Positions 27,589 to 37,197 of a DNA stretch of 64,000 bases are shown here, in pieces. Numbering within the stretch: position 1 is the first letter of the stretch; each line of letters begins with the position of its first letter. The notes beneath the pieces are model-generated. The model did not search any database. It saw nothing but the letters and a program-made list of their open reading frames with translations, and was not told the origin of the DNA. Source of the DNA: SZUA-36 sp963749115. GTDB taxonomy: Bacteria > Pseudomonadota > Gammaproteobacteria > Xanthomonadales > SZUA-36. The position numbers and the translations under genes are program-made. The stretch covers positions 1 through 64,000 of the forward strand of contig CAVVLP010000003.1 in NCBI GenBank assembly GCA_963749115.1, written 5' to 3'.

Positions 27589-29007
27589 TTAACGCTGGCA
27601 GTGATCCACGATGACCTGCGCAACACAGGTGGTGAGTTTGCGTGCAAAGGGAATGTGTAAAAACTCGTTGGGCCCATGCGCGTTGGATTGCGGTCCCAGT
27701 ACACCGGTGATCATGAATTGTGCCTCGGGGAAAAAATCACCCAACATGGCCATGAACGGAATCGTGCCGCCTTCGCCCATGTACATGACACCGCGGCCGT
27801 AGCTTTCCTGTGAAGCTTTTTCCAATGAAGCGTGCAACCAGGGTGCGATTTCAGGTGCATTCCACCCAGAAGCCGCCTGGTCAGTTTCAAAGCTGACTTT
27901 CGCATTGGAGGGTGGATTGGCTTCAAGGGTCTCTTTCATTGCCTGGCTGGCCGCTTCACCATTCACGGTTGCCGGTAAGCGCATGGAAAGCTTCATTGCC
28001 GTGTAGGGTCGTAATACGTTACCGGCCGAATCGAGCTCGGGTATGCCTCCGATACCGGTATACGACAGGGCCGGGCGCCATGTGCGGTTGAGGATTCGTT
28101 CCACGTTATTATCAGCCATGGGCTCAACGCCATCGACGAAAGGGTAGGCCTGCCAGATGTTATCGCCCAGGGCTTCGGCCATGGCTTGCGTCTGCTGCAT
28201 ACGCTGCTCAGGAATCGGTGCGTAAAGATAAGGTGGCAGAACGGTACCAGTTTTTTCGTCTTCCAAGCGGCTCATTAATTGCCGCAGAACCCGGAAACTG
28301 GAAGGTACGACACCCGACGCGTAACCGGAATGAACACCTTCATTCAGTACATCAGCCCTCAGGGTTCCTGCTGCCATGCCGCGCAAAGAGACCGTCAGCC
28401 ATAACTGCTCATAGTTGCCGGCACCGGAATCCAGGCAGATCACCAGTGATGGTGTGCCAATTTGTTTTTTAAGGTGATCGATATAAAACGGCAGGTCATA
28501 ACTGCCGGATTCTTCACAGGCTTCAATGATGACCACGATACGCGCATGCGGCAAACCCTGTTTTTGTACGGCCATGACGGCGGCCAGTGAGCTGTATGCG
28601 GCATAACCATCATCGGCACCGCCTCGGCCATAGAGTTTGCCGTCCTTGATCACTGGAATCCATGGACCCAGGCCATCAGTCCAGCCGGTCATCTCGGGTT
28701 GTTTGTCGAGGTGGCCATACATCAGGATGGTGTCATTGGTATCAACATCGCCCTGTGCCGGTATCTCCATGAATATTAATGGCGTGCGTCCTTCAAGCCG
28801 GACGATATCCAGTGTCATGCCCTTGACGTCCTGGGCTTTACACCATTTGAAAATTTGCTGGACGGCATCTTCCATAAAACCGTGTTCCTGCCAGTCAGCG
28901 TCAAAGTGCGGCGATTTGTTGGGGATCTTGATGTACTCAACCAGTTCGGGAACGATGGAGTCCATCCACATTTCGTCAATAAAACTTTGTGCAACTTTCT
29001 GATCCAT
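27589..29007 (-). CDS. M20 family metallopeptidase (dipeptidase-like)
   Basis: A 472-residue cytoplasmic zinc peptidase of the M20 family (carnosinase/PepV-like). The metal ligands and catalytic residues appear in order: LMYGHLDKQPE, YGRGGADDGYA, the glutamate pair in IIEACEESGS, VICLDSGA, and the final histidine in SNAHGPNEFLHI. A dimerisation insert runs from about residue 215 to 330 (SLRGMAAGTLRADV onward, with HSGYASG). No signal peptide is present, so it probably cleaves imported dipeptides. It is divergent from a POT peptide transporter 183 bases away, which fits peptide use. Confidence 0.92.
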   Translation of the reverse strand: MDQKVAQSFIDEMWMDSIVPELVEYIKIPNKSPHFDADWQEHGFMEDAVQQIFKWCKAQDVKGMTLDIVRLEGRTPLIFMEIPAQGDVDTNDTILMYGHLDKQPEMTGWTDGLGPWIPVIKDGKLYGRGGADDGYAAYSSLAAVMAVQKQGLPHARIVVIIEACEESGSYDLPFYIDHLKKQIGTPSLVICLDSGAGNYEQLWLTVSLRGMAAGTLRADVLNEGVHSGYASGVVPSSFRVLRQLMSRLEDEKTGTVLPPYLYAPIPEQRMQQTQAMAEALGDNIWQAYPFVDGVEPMADNNVERILNRTWRPALSYTGIGGIPELDSAGNVLRPYTAMKLSMRLPATVNGEAASQAMKETLEANPPSNAKVSFETDQAASGWNAPEIAPWLHASLEKASQESYGRGVMYMGEGGTIPFMAMLGDFFPEAQFMITGVLGPQSNAHGPNEFLHIPFARKLTTCVAQVIVDHCQR

Positions 29008-29190
29008 AAGCTCGGCCTTCTAGTGTTTATGATAATCAGCAGATTATCGCATGCCTGCAGATGTGGGTGTAAAGGTGATCTATGAATATGCGATTGGATG
29101 CAGGCAATGGTATGCTTGCCGTACTTTTTGCCATGGCTCAATCGTGGCAGTACAAAAACAATTACTCAAAACAGATTTGGAGCTTCAAAC

Positions 29191-30726
29191 GTGACCAATC
29201 AAACAAATGGTGCTGGCCACCTGCAAACGGGATTACCTGAAAATGATTTCCTGGGACATCCGGTAGCCTTGTGGCAATTATTCAATATCGAGATGTGGGA
29301 ACGCTTTGCCTACTACGGCATGCGGGCCATACTGGCAGTCTATGTAGCCACTACTTTCTTTGCACATCTTGGTGCAGGGGCCAACGCTGAGGCCAGTCTC
29401 GTCTATGGTGGCTACACCGCATTGGTGTATGCGACCGGTATTGCCGGTGGCTATGTTGCCGACCGTATCCTGGGTTATCAACGATCCATCCTGCTTGGTG
29501 CCATTATTATGGCCGCAGGCCTATTTGTTCTCTTGATTGAGGATCTCACCTGGTTCCTTGTCGGTCTGTCCCTGATCGTTTCCGGTAACGGACTTTTCAA
29601 GCCCAATATCTCGACCATGATTGGTAAATTGTATGCGCCAGATGATATTCGGCGTGATTCGGGTTTTACCATTTTCTATATGGGTATTAATCTGGGCGCG
29701 ATGATAGCGCCTATCATTACAGCATCGTGGATCGGTGCGACCTGGGGTCTTAAGTGGGGCTTCTTTGCAGCGGGTATTGGCATGATCCTGTCGACCTTGT
29801 TCCTCGAGGTTGCCAAAAAGTCTCTCGGTAATGTTGGCCTGCCGGAGAAAGGCAAGGAAGGCTGGGGCCGGTTTTTCGCGGTTGGTGCTGCCGCCATGGT
29901 ATTGGCGGGAATCGTCTACTTCCTGCTATCTGAAAGCACCATTCTTGGTTATTTGCTGATTGCCATCATGTTGGCACTCATCGCCTATTTTGTCATTGCA
30001 GGCATCAGGTCGAAGAACAAGGTGCAGCTACATCGATACATCGCCATGATCATCCTTTTTGCCGCCAACGCCTGTTTCTGGGCCTTGTTTGAACAGGCCG
30101 GCAGCTCACTGAATTTCTTTGCCCGCGAATTCGTGACACCGATGTACGGCACCATGGAAACCTGGCAGGCCGGTGGTTTTGGTGTTTTCCAGTCCCTTAA
30201 CCCGCTTTATATCCTGATTTTTGCGCCGGTATTTGCCATGTTATGGCCGAAGCTGGATTTGATGAACATGAATCCGTCTATTCCGCGTAAGTTTGCGCTG
30301 GGCTTGATCCAGGTTGCTTTGGGTTTCTACCTGCTGGTTTTTGCGATTGGAAATATGACAAACGCTGCCGGTCTCGTACCATGGATCTTCCTGGCAATGA
30401 CCTACCTTTTACACACAACCGGTGAGCTTTGCCTGTCACCGATCGGTCTCAGCATGGTGACCAAACTGGCCGATGAAAAGGAAGTAGGCCTCGCCATGGG
30501 CGGTTGGTTCCTGTCCATCGCCATGGCGCAGTACGTGGCCGGTATCATCGCTGCGCTTGCATCCGGTGGCACCAATAGTGGCGGCCACGGCGAAGAAACT
30601 GTTGCCGCAACCATCACCCAGTACTCGGGTATTTATATGCAGCTGTTCTGGATAGGACTGGTTGTCGGTGTTATTTACCTGGTACTTGCCCCTGTCATCA
30701 ACAAGCTGATGCATGGCGTCAAGTAG
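29191..30726 (+). CDS. POT/PTR family proton-coupled oligopeptide transporter
   Basis: This 511-residue major facilitator superfamily protein imports di- and tripeptides with protons. PTR2 signatures are present: LFNIEMWERFAYYGMRAIL with the ExxERFxYYG motif in segment 1, GGYVADRILGYQRSILLGA, and FTIFYMGINLGAMIAP in the segment 5 signature. Further segments include CFWALFEQAGSSLNFFARE and FLAMTYLLHTTGELCLSPIGLSMVTKLA. The GTG at 29191 is chosen because TGGAGC lies 8-13 bases upstream and because residues from the ATG at 29098 do not resemble the family. It sits next to the divergent M20 dipeptidase. Confidence 0.93.
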   Translation: MTNQTNGAGHLQTGLPENDFLGHPVALWQLFNIEMWERFAYYGMRAILAVYVATTFFAHLGAGANAEASLVYGGYTALVYATGIAGGYVADRILGYQRSILLGAIIMAAGLFVLLIEDLTWFLVGLSLIVSGNGLFKPNISTMIGKLYAPDDIRRDSGFTIFYMGINLGAMIAPIITASWIGATWGLKWGFFAAGIGMILSTLFLEVAKKSLGNVGLPEKGKEGWGRFFAVGAAAMVLAGIVYFLLSESTILGYLLIAIMLALIAYFVIAGIRSKNKVQLHRYIAMIILFAANACFWALFEQAGSSLNFFAREFVTPMYGTMETWQAGGFGVFQSLNPLYILIFAPVFAMLWPKLDLMNMNPSIPRKFALGLIQVALGFYLLVFAIGNMTNAAGLVPWIFLAMTYLLHTTGELCLSPIGLSMVTKLADEKEVGLAMGGWFLSIAMAQYVAGIIAALASGGTNSGGHGEETVAATITQYSGIYMQLFWIGLVVGVIYLVLAPVINKLMHGVK

Positions 30727-30748
30727 GCCTGTTTGAAATGATGGAAAA

Positions 30749-30777
30749 AGCCCCGGCATTGTCCGGGGCTTTTGTTT
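30749..30777 (+). terminator. Rho-independent terminator after the POT transporter
   Basis: AGCCCCGG at 30749-30756 pairs with CCGGGGCT at 30763-30770, extended by flanking A and T residues, and is followed by TTTGTTTTT. It lies about 25 bases after the transporter stop. Confidence 0.9.
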
Positions 30778-30889
30778 TTAAAAACCAAATCCGGACTGGC
30801 AAAGACACTTACCGGGTGACTAAGTCAAAAAATTTGTTATATCATATAGATAGGGAATGACATTTTCAGGAAGACACGAGGGGTTTGAA

Positions 30890-31180
30890 ATGGAGAGCAA
30901 GTCCGACTGGAAGGCAATGAAACAAAGTGCCTTTGATGCTTTTGCCCGTGATGGCAAAATGAGTGTACATGAGTTAGAGCGGATCGTTGATATCGCCCTC
31001 GCTGATGGTGAATTTGACGAGCAGGAAAAAGGGGCCATGGTCAATATTATTTCCAATTTGACCGGCGCGGATATGACTGATGCCATGTGGTTAAAGGTCG
31101 ATGAGTTGATCCATAAGTTTAATCTGCATGGTGACAGTGAAGCCTTTATCGAACACCTCGATGAGGAACAAGAAATTTAA
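30890..31180 (+). CDS. TerB-like small helical protein
   Basis: A 96-residue all-helical protein. The segment LERIVDIALADGEFDEQEKGAMVNIISNLTGADMTD resembles the core of the TerB domain, in which an acidic ADGxxDxxE loop binds metal. Stand-alone TerB-like proteins are common and their role is unclear; the tellurite connection applies to the ter operon, which is absent here. GAGGGGT lies just before the ATG at 30890, which supports this start over the in-frame ATG at 30857. It is flanked by a terminator upstream, so it is probably a single-gene transcript. Confidence 0.65.
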   Translation: MESKSDWKAMKQSAFDAFARDGKMSVHELERIVDIALADGEFDEQEKGAMVNIISNLTGADMTDAMWLKVDELIHKFNLHGDSEAFIEHLDEEQEI

Positions 31181-31310
31181 AGGATAGTGGTTTTATCCAC
31201 GTCCGATCTTTACCCCACAAAGAAGCAAACTTTTTCGTATTTCACCTGGCTGTCACACACCGGGTCTGCACCTGTTAAGATAGCCATCCCGTTTTTCCCG
31301 GAATTCCAAC

Positions 31311-33084
31311 ATGACAAATTTTCTTACGCGATCCCTGTTATCGCTTACCTGCCTCACCCTGCTTGGTCTGACAGCCTGCAATAAAGAAGCAGAGCCCGAA
31401 CCCTCAGCAAAACCTCATGCAGAGACCACACAGGCGGAGACCTGGGATAAATTTGTAACACGACAAATCGAGGCACATATCGATGCCCATCCGCAGTGGG
31501 CGGTATTCCAGGGACGTCATGAGTATGATGGCCAGCTTCCGGACTGGAGTCGGGCTGGTATCGAGAAAGAAATAGCACGCTTGCACCGGGAGCGTGACGA
31601 GGCCATGGCGTTTGCCGATGACCAGCTGAGTGAAGAGCAACTGTACCAGCGCGAATACCTTGTTTCCCGGGTAGACCAGGATCTGTTTTGGATGGAAAAG
31701 GCGCAATGGCCGTTTCGCAACCCCGAGTTCTACTTTGGATGGCTGAGTGATTCGCTGGATCCCAGCCCTTATATCGCGCTGGATTACGCACCGCTTGAGC
31801 AGCGCATGCGTGCATTTACCCTTCATTTAAAAAATGTGCCACAGGCTATCGCTCAAATCAGGGAAAACCTTGCCATGCCGATGCCACGCACCTGGTTGCA
31901 ACTGGGTATAGACGGGTTTCGGTGGTTACGCCGATTACTTCCGTGATGAAGTACCCGCCGTGTGGGCTGCGGTTGAAGATGAAGACCTGCAGCAGGAGTT
32001 CGCCACTGCAAACGCCGGTGCGATTGAGGCCATGCAGGGTATAACCGACTGGTTGAAATCCAATTTGCCGGGTGCGACTGATGATTTTACCCTGGGACCG
32101 GACTTATTCCGTCAAATGTTGTGGGATACCGAGCGTGTTGATACTCCGCTCGATGAGCTTGAGGCAATTGGCCGGGCCGATATGGCACGTAATCTGAAAA
32201 GCCTGAATGAGGCCTGTGCCGAATTTGCACCGGGTCTTGGCCTGCGGGAATGTTTTGCGAAGATGTCCGGCAATAAACCCAAAGTAGATTCGGTTCAGAG
32301 CGCACGTGATCAGCTGCAGGAAACCCGTAAATTCATAGTCGAGGAAGACCTGGTCAGCATCCCCGGTACGGAAGAGGCAAAGGTCGATGAGGCACCGCCG
32401 TACGCCCGTTCCAATTTCGCTTACATCAATATCCCGGGTGCGTGGGAAAAGAACCAGCCATCCGTCTATTACATTTCACCTCCTAACCCGGCCTGGCCTG
32501 AAGATGTACAGGCTGACTATATTGCCGGTGAGGCCGACCTGCTGTTCACCTCGGTACACGAGGTCTGGCCCGGTCATTTTCTGAATTTCCTGCACGCCAA
32601 CCGCGCACCATTTTTCTATGGCCGGGTATTTGTCGGTTACGCATTTGCCGAGGGCTGGGCACATTACACCGAAGAGATGATGATCGAGGCCGGTTTTCGC
32701 GATGGTGATCCTGAAACCCGTATCGGCCAGATCAGCAATGCCTTGTTACGTAATGCGCGATTCCTGTCGACCATTGGTCTGCATACCAAGGGCTGGTCGG
32801 TTGAAGACTCAAAACGGTTTTTCATGGAAGAGGGTTTCCAGAGTGAAGGCACGGCCATTCAACAGGCCGCACGTGGTACCTATGATCCGGCTTATCTGAA
32901 TTACACCATGGGAAAACTGATGATCAAACGCCTGCGTGATGACTGGACAGCCACACGCGGTGGCAGAACCGCCTGGCGTGAGTTTCACGATACATTCCTG
33001 AGCTATGGCGGTCCGCCGATTCCATTGGTGCGTCAGCAGATGATGGGTGAAACAAAGCCGGAGGCGTTGTTTCCATCTCATTGA
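31311..33084 (+). CDS. DUF885 family lipoprotein, putative metallopeptidase (frameshifted)
   Basis: An N-terminal lipoprotein signal with lipobox LTAC (cysteine 23) is followed by a long helical DUF885 domain. The conserved metal-site motif HEVWPGHFLNF (HExxPGH form) lies near 32560 and the second site YAFAEGWAHYTEEMM near 32640, as in the sister protein at 42740. A zinc peptidase role is predicted for the family from HExxH-like geometry, but few members are characterised. The frame breaks near 31917, where a TTT appears to carry one extra T: LGIDGF continues as GGYADYFRDEVPAVWAAV one frame on. The location is probably the outer membrane, inner leaflet. Confidence 0.8.
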
Positions 33085-33183
33085 CACATCTCATCTGTGA
33101 TGAGGCCGGTCTATAGAGTTCAAGATGGGCTATACCAGTGTTAGCGCCTTCAATAATGCTTGCAGGATAAAGGCGGCTGTTTC

Positions 33184-33211
33184 GTCCGGCCAGTTTTGTT
33201 CAGTGCCGGAC
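33184..33211. terminator. Weak hairpin between convergent genes
   Basis: GTCCGGC at 33184-33190 pairs with GCCGGAC at 33205-33211 around a 14-base T-rich loop, between the convergent DUF885 and CSLREA genes. There is no proper T tail. Confidence 0.3.
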
Positions 33212-33219
33212 AACAATAC

Positions 33220-34746
33220 TTAATCTTCAAACCCGTCCAGAAAGACAAATACCGAGCTTTCCCAGGCTCCGAGATCACATTGTTTGCCGTTTGGCCTGTT
33301 TGGGCCGTCCGAATCAAAGAAGCTGATTGGCGCTGCGCTGCAAATACTCAAATCCCCGGCATCCAGTGCCGGACTGTCATCCGCGAATGGCTGGGTGGGC
33401 GCGTATCCGCCAGTGTTGGTGATTGGGCCGAGCTTTGGATCTCCTACCAGCGAAGCACCACAACTGGCGTCCGATCCAAGGTTTGGTCCCAATGAATTGG
33501 GCGCGTTATCACAACCACTGGCTCCAACTGCATCAAATCCGATAATGGAATTGCCGATATTGGCAAGCACACTGGGGTGGTTACGCAATTGTTCCGCTTG
33601 GTTGTTCCAGATCGTGCTGTGCAAAATATCCAGATCACCACTTTGCAGGTAGATACCACCACCGGTGGTGGCCGTGTTGACGCCTATGGTTGAATTGGCC
33701 ACCTTGATGTCTGTGCCAGTGCCTCCGGCAACATAAATTCCCCCACCCAGGTTTGCATCATTTTCCCACACCGCACTGCGACTGATCAGAAAGGTATGCA
33801 GAGCGACACCGGAATCCAGATATATTCCGCCACCATTCAGGTCTGCCGTGTTGTCGCGGATGTCTGCACCCACCAGTTTCAGCGCGTCAATGGTATTACC
33901 GCCCCCTCTATTTTCGGCCCATATGCCCCCACCGTTTCCATTGGTGGTGTTTTGGAACAGCGTGACACCCTCTGATTCAACGCGGGACTGGCTGTAGATA
34001 CCGCCACCATTAACACTGGCATGGTTGCGTTGGATGGTGACGTCTTCCAGCACCAATCGCTCCAGACCACCGCCCACCGCAATCCCACCGCCCGTCCTGG
34101 CTGAATTATCTTCGATGACGGAGTTTCTGATGGTCAGGAGTGCTCCGGTGCCCAGGAAAATGGCGCCACCCGACGTAAGATTACTGGAGTTGTTCCTGAA
34201 CTCAGAGGAATCGATTGTGGTCTCTCCGCCGATGCTCAGTGCACCGCCCGAGGCGGAACCGCTACTATTGATGTTGCCATCGAAAACACAGCGGCGAATG
34301 GTAACCTGGGGGCCAAGGCCCACAATGATCGCCCCGCCTGCCGGGTTACTGAACTTGAGGTCTTCAAAAACTGCGGTGGTGCCATTTTGCAACACCCTCA
34401 GTAAGCGGCTCTGGCTGGCCGAGGAAATGGTAATCTGAGTGGCCGTTCCGGGACGGATGGTGAGGCTGTCGGTGATATCGATAATGACATTCGCCAGCAA
34501 AACGGTGCCATTGGCTTGGAATTCGATAATATCCAGACCCGAGGTGAAGTTGGCCTGTTGGATGGCAGCCCTCAAGGTGCAGCTGCCACCTGCCGTACTG
34601 CAGGCATTGTCGTTCAGGTCACTATCGGAACCTTCGCCAAAATCATCGACAACAAATCCCAGGCCAAAAGCAGTTCCGAAGCAAACCAGGCCCATCATCA
34701 GAAGACAGGAATTTACAAAATTCAGAGATCGTTTCTTGTGTTTCAT
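33220..34746 (-). CDS. Exported CSLREA-domain right-handed beta-helix protein with GFE C-terminus
   Basis: A signal peptide (LLMMGLVCFGTAFG) is followed by a CSLREA-type opening (VVDDFGEGSDSDLNDNACSTAGGSCTLRAAIQQANF) and then a series of parallel beta-helix coils. The coils carry repeated lines such as NSSNLTSGGAIFLGTG, NSARTGGGIAVGGG, NHASVNGGGIYSQS, NTADLNGGGIYLDSG and NTATTGGGIYLQSG, each about 25-30 residues. Proteins of this type are secreted or surface-exposed adhesin-like factors. The C-terminal end DLGAWESSVFVFLDGFED carries the extra FLDGFE tail also seen on the propeller protein at 10149. No catalytic motif is visible. The role is inferred as surface attachment. Confidence 0.8.
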   Translation of the reverse strand: MKHKKRSLNFVNSCLLMMGLVCFGTAFGLGFVVDDFGEGSDSDLNDNACSTAGGSCTLRAAIQQANFTSGLDIIEFQANGTVLLANVIIDITDSLTIRPGTATQITISSASQSRLLRVLQNGTTAVFEDLKFSNPAGGAIIVGLGPQVTIRRCVFDGNINSSGSASGGALSIGGETTIDSSEFRNNSSNLTSGGAIFLGTGALLTIRNSVIEDNSARTGGGIAVGGGLERLVLEDVTIQRNHASVNGGGIYSQSRVESEGVTLFQNTTNGNGGGIWAENRGGGNTIDALKLVGADIRDNTADLNGGGIYLDSGVALHTFLISRSAVWENDANLGGGIYVAGGTGTDIKVANSTIGVNTATTGGGIYLQSGDLDILHSTIWNNQAEQLRNHPSVLANIGNSIIGFDAVGASGCDNAPNSLGPNLGSDASCGASLVGDPKLGPITNTGGYAPTQPFADDSPALDAGDLSICSAAPISFFDSDGPNRPNGKQCDLGAWESSVFVFLDGFED

Positions 34747-34862
34747 TTATTGAGTATATGACACGACTTGGGAAATTTCAGACCACGGCGCTTAACGCAA
34801 TGCCGGCTGTACCGATTGGCTTGAACAGGGTTCTTCTTTTTATTTTAACTCCGGACTAGCTA

Positions 34863-35366
34863 CTACAGTCTTCTTGCCATCCAGGTTCCGCAACTTGAAT
34901 GGCCGGTGTCTCCCATCGGCTTGTCCAAATATTCGAAACCGTGCTTGCCGTACAGGCGTTGGGCCTGTTCCATGGTATTCATGGTTTCCAGGTAGCAATG
35001 CCGAAAACCGGCACTGGTGGCTTCTTCAAGGCACAGGATTAGCAACTGTGTGCCCACCCCCAGTCCACGTAGTTCAGATTTGAAATACATTTTGCGCAGC
35101 TCGCAGGTATCCTCGTCGGCACCTGTCAGTGGTCCAAATCCGCCGCAGCCCAATACCTCGCCATCGAGTTCCACCACGTAGAACGCCGATCGTTCCGGTG
35201 CGTAAGCCTCGTACATATCATCGACTTCAGAATCATTGATTGAATAGCCACAACCAACCGCCTTGAATTCGGTCATCACCAGGCGGATGATGTCTGCAAT
35301 CACGGCATTATCTTTCTTCTCAATAGGCCTGATTTTTAATTTAGCTTTTCGTTTATTCTGATTCAC
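34863..35366 (-). CDS. GNAT family N-acetyltransferase
   Basis: This 167-residue protein has the GNAT acyl-CoA-binding fold: IRPIEKKDNAVIADIIRLVM at the start, FYVVELDGEVLGCGGFGPL, then motif A with the pyrophosphate loop ELRKMYFKSELRGLGVGTQLLILCLEEA, and motif B YLETMNTMEQAQRLYGKHGFEYL. The substrate is unknown. The GTG at 35366 (VNQNKRKAKLK) is preferred because AGGA lies about 10 bases upstream and because the ATG at 35459 would add 31 hydrophobic residues foreign to the family. It is divergent from the DUF4097 gene. Confidence 0.85.
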   Translation of the reverse strand: MNQNKRKAKLKIRPIEKKDNAVIADIIRLVMTEFKAVGCGYSINDSEVDDMYEAYAPERSAFYVVELDGEVLGCGGFGPLTGADEDTCELRKMYFKSELRGLGVGTQLLILCLEEATSAGFRHCYLETMNTMEQAQRLYGKHGFEYLDKPMGDTGHSSCGTWMARRL

Positions 35367-35498
35367 TGACAAGGTTCCTGTGCATGCGGTGAAAAAAAAT
35401 AATTTTTCAAATAATAAAAATGCTTTAAACCTGTTTGCTTCTAAACGCATCAAATTCACTGTATTACTTTACTATAGACAATTCAGAGGAAACACATC

Positions 35499-36255
35499 AT
35501 GAAATCCAGGACATTCGCATTCATCGTAGCCCTGCTGGCCACCGGCAGTCTGTTTGCGAGCGTTACAGAGGAGGAAACCTTCTCCTACAAACTTAATGAT
35601 GGCGGCCGTTTCAGCATTTCCAATGTGAATGGTTCGGTTGTCGTCACCGGCGGTAGCGGCGACAGTGTTGAAATCATCGCAACCAAGAAGGCGGATAACC
35701 AGAAAGATCTGGACAAGATTGAAATTGAGATTTCCCATTCTGCTGATGAAATTGTTGTGGAAACAGAGCTTGGTGACTCAGGTCACTGGTACTCTCGTGG
35801 CAGCAATAGCGGTTCGGTTAAATATGAAGTGATCGTACCGGTAGGAACCGAGCTTGATTCGGTAGATACGGTGAATGGTAATGTAAACATCAGTGGTGTA
35901 TCCGGCAAGGTCGTCGCTGAATCGGTCAATGGTGATCTTGATATCAGTGACCTGGCAGGGGATGTTGGCCTTTCGACGGTCAATGGCAGCATCAATGCGG
36001 AGTTCTCCAGGCTGGAAGGTGAGCAACGAGTGAAAGCCGAAACGGTTAATGGGCGTGTAACAATTAGGCTGCCTGAAAACGCTGATGTCGAGAGTAAGTG
36101 CCGATACCCTCAATGGCGGTATCAATGCCAGTGATTTCGGGCTGAAAGTGGAGAAAGGTTTTGTCGGTAGTGATCTGAATGGAAAAATTGGTGGTGGCAG
36201 TGCCAGGCTCAATATTGACACGGTCAATGGTGCGATCAAGATTCGCAGTAACTGA
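35499..36255 (+). CDS. Exported DUF4097-type beta-repeat protein (frameshifted)
   Basis: A signal peptide (AFIVALLATGSLFA) precedes a chain of short repeats that each contain an NG turn: SNVNGSVVV, DTVNGNVNI, ESVNGDLDI, STVNGSINA, ETVNGRVTI, DTLNGGINA, SDLNGKIGG and DTVNGAIKI. These eight coils of about 20 residues fit the putative adhesin or beta-solenoid fold of DUF4097. The frame breaks near 36092 by one extra base: ENADVE continues as VSADTLNGGINASDFGLKVEKG one frame on, and the protein ends at 36255, just before a strong terminator. Its function is not known; cell-envelope location follows from the signal peptide. Confidence 0.8.
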
Positions 36256-36277
36256 GCGACAACAGGCAGTATCAACT

Positions 36278-36310
36278 AACCCGGCAGAGTGACTCTGCCG
36301 GGTTTTTTTT
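36278..36310. terminator. Strong rho-independent terminator
   Basis: AACCCGGCAGAG at 36278-36289 pairs perfectly with CTCTGCCGGGTT at 36293-36304 around TGA, followed by a run of T to 36310. It lies 22 bases past the DUF4097 stop and just before the convergent racemase gene. Confidence 0.93.
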
Positions 36311-36330
36311 GTGAAATATTCCGGTACTGC

Positions 36331-37104
36331 TCAGTCAGGCAAAATGAGCTTGTCGGGATAGGTTTTCCGAATGAGTTTTTCCGCAATGATCCTGGCGGGA
36401 TCCAAAATCAGTATTCCGTCAATTTCCCCCTCTCTGACAGCAAGTGCCAACTCCGTACAACCCAGTATGATGACCTCTGCGCCAAGCGCTCGAAGATGAC
36501 GTATCGCCGAAAGAACCCGGCTGGCGGCTTCTTCGGAAACGGGATCAGAACGTGCCTTGATGCCGAAGTCGGGAGAATAAACTGCTTTATGGATCTGGTG
36601 CTCTCTGATGTCAGGGTCTGGAACAATGGCTTCAAGTCCTGCTGCCACAAGTGCCTGATCGTACAGGCCGGTCTGGTAGGTGCCTTGAGTCCCAAGAACC
36701 CCAACCCGCTGTACCTGCGGGTAGGCCTCGCGAATATACGCGACGGTTTCCTGAACCATATGCAGGATTGGAAGATCGATCCCCTTCTTTCGCAGCAAGT
36801 CCTGTGCAACATCGAATATGGGTCCGGCGTGCGCCGTGTTGCACGCCATAACGGCTATCGTTATACCCATGGTGGACATCTTCTCAAGCTGCTCCGCAAT
36901 GGCATGGGCTGGATTGATTTCTTCCCGGCCAAGTAAATAGGCGGTTCGGTCGCCAACCATTTCCGGAAGCGAGAACAGAATGAAAGGAATGTGGTCCTGG
37001 TCCCGTTTTGCCTGTGTCAGCCTGGTGAGCTTTTCGGCCAGGTCGAGGCCCGCCTGCGGCCCCAGGCCGCCAAGGATTCCAATGAGTGGTGAAGGAAACG
37101 TCAT
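36331..37104 (-). CDS. Aspartate/glutamate racemase family protein
   Basis: A 257-residue cofactor-independent racemase. The opening IGILGGLGPQAGLDLAEKL and the two catalytic cysteines in MACNTAHAG and ILGCTELALAV identify the Asp/Glu racemase superfamily (RacD-like). Conserved HMVQETVAYI and VGVLGTQGTYQTGLYDQAL also fit. Aspartate is the usual substrate of this branch, but some members act on other amino acids. It is divergent from the P1 aminopeptidase 93 bases away, a family that includes D-amino acid releasing enzymes, so a role in D-amino acid metabolism is a reasonable inference. Confidence 0.88.
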   Translation of the reverse strand: MTFPSPLIGILGGLGPQAGLDLAEKLTRLTQAKRDQDHIPFILFSLPEMVGDRTAYLLGREEINPAHAIAEQLEKMSTMGITIAVMACNTAHAGPIFDVAQDLLRKKGIDLPILHMVQETVAYIREAYPQVQRVGVLGTQGTYQTGLYDQALVAAGLEAIVPDPDIREHQIHKAVYSPDFGIKARSDPVSEEAASRVLSAIRHLRALGAEVIILGCTELALAVREGEIDGILILDPARIIAEKLIRKTYPDKLILPD

Positions 37105-37197
37105 TGGCTGGAGTGAAGAGATACCCGGGCTGCCTTCACCAGATAAGAAACTGCTATATTCATCGGATAATGTTCACTCACCGGTAAGAGACGAGTA

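Noticed and set aside
30890..31180. Tellurite resistance operon
   Set aside because: Only a TerB-like protein is present; no TerC, TerD or TerZ genes lie nearby.
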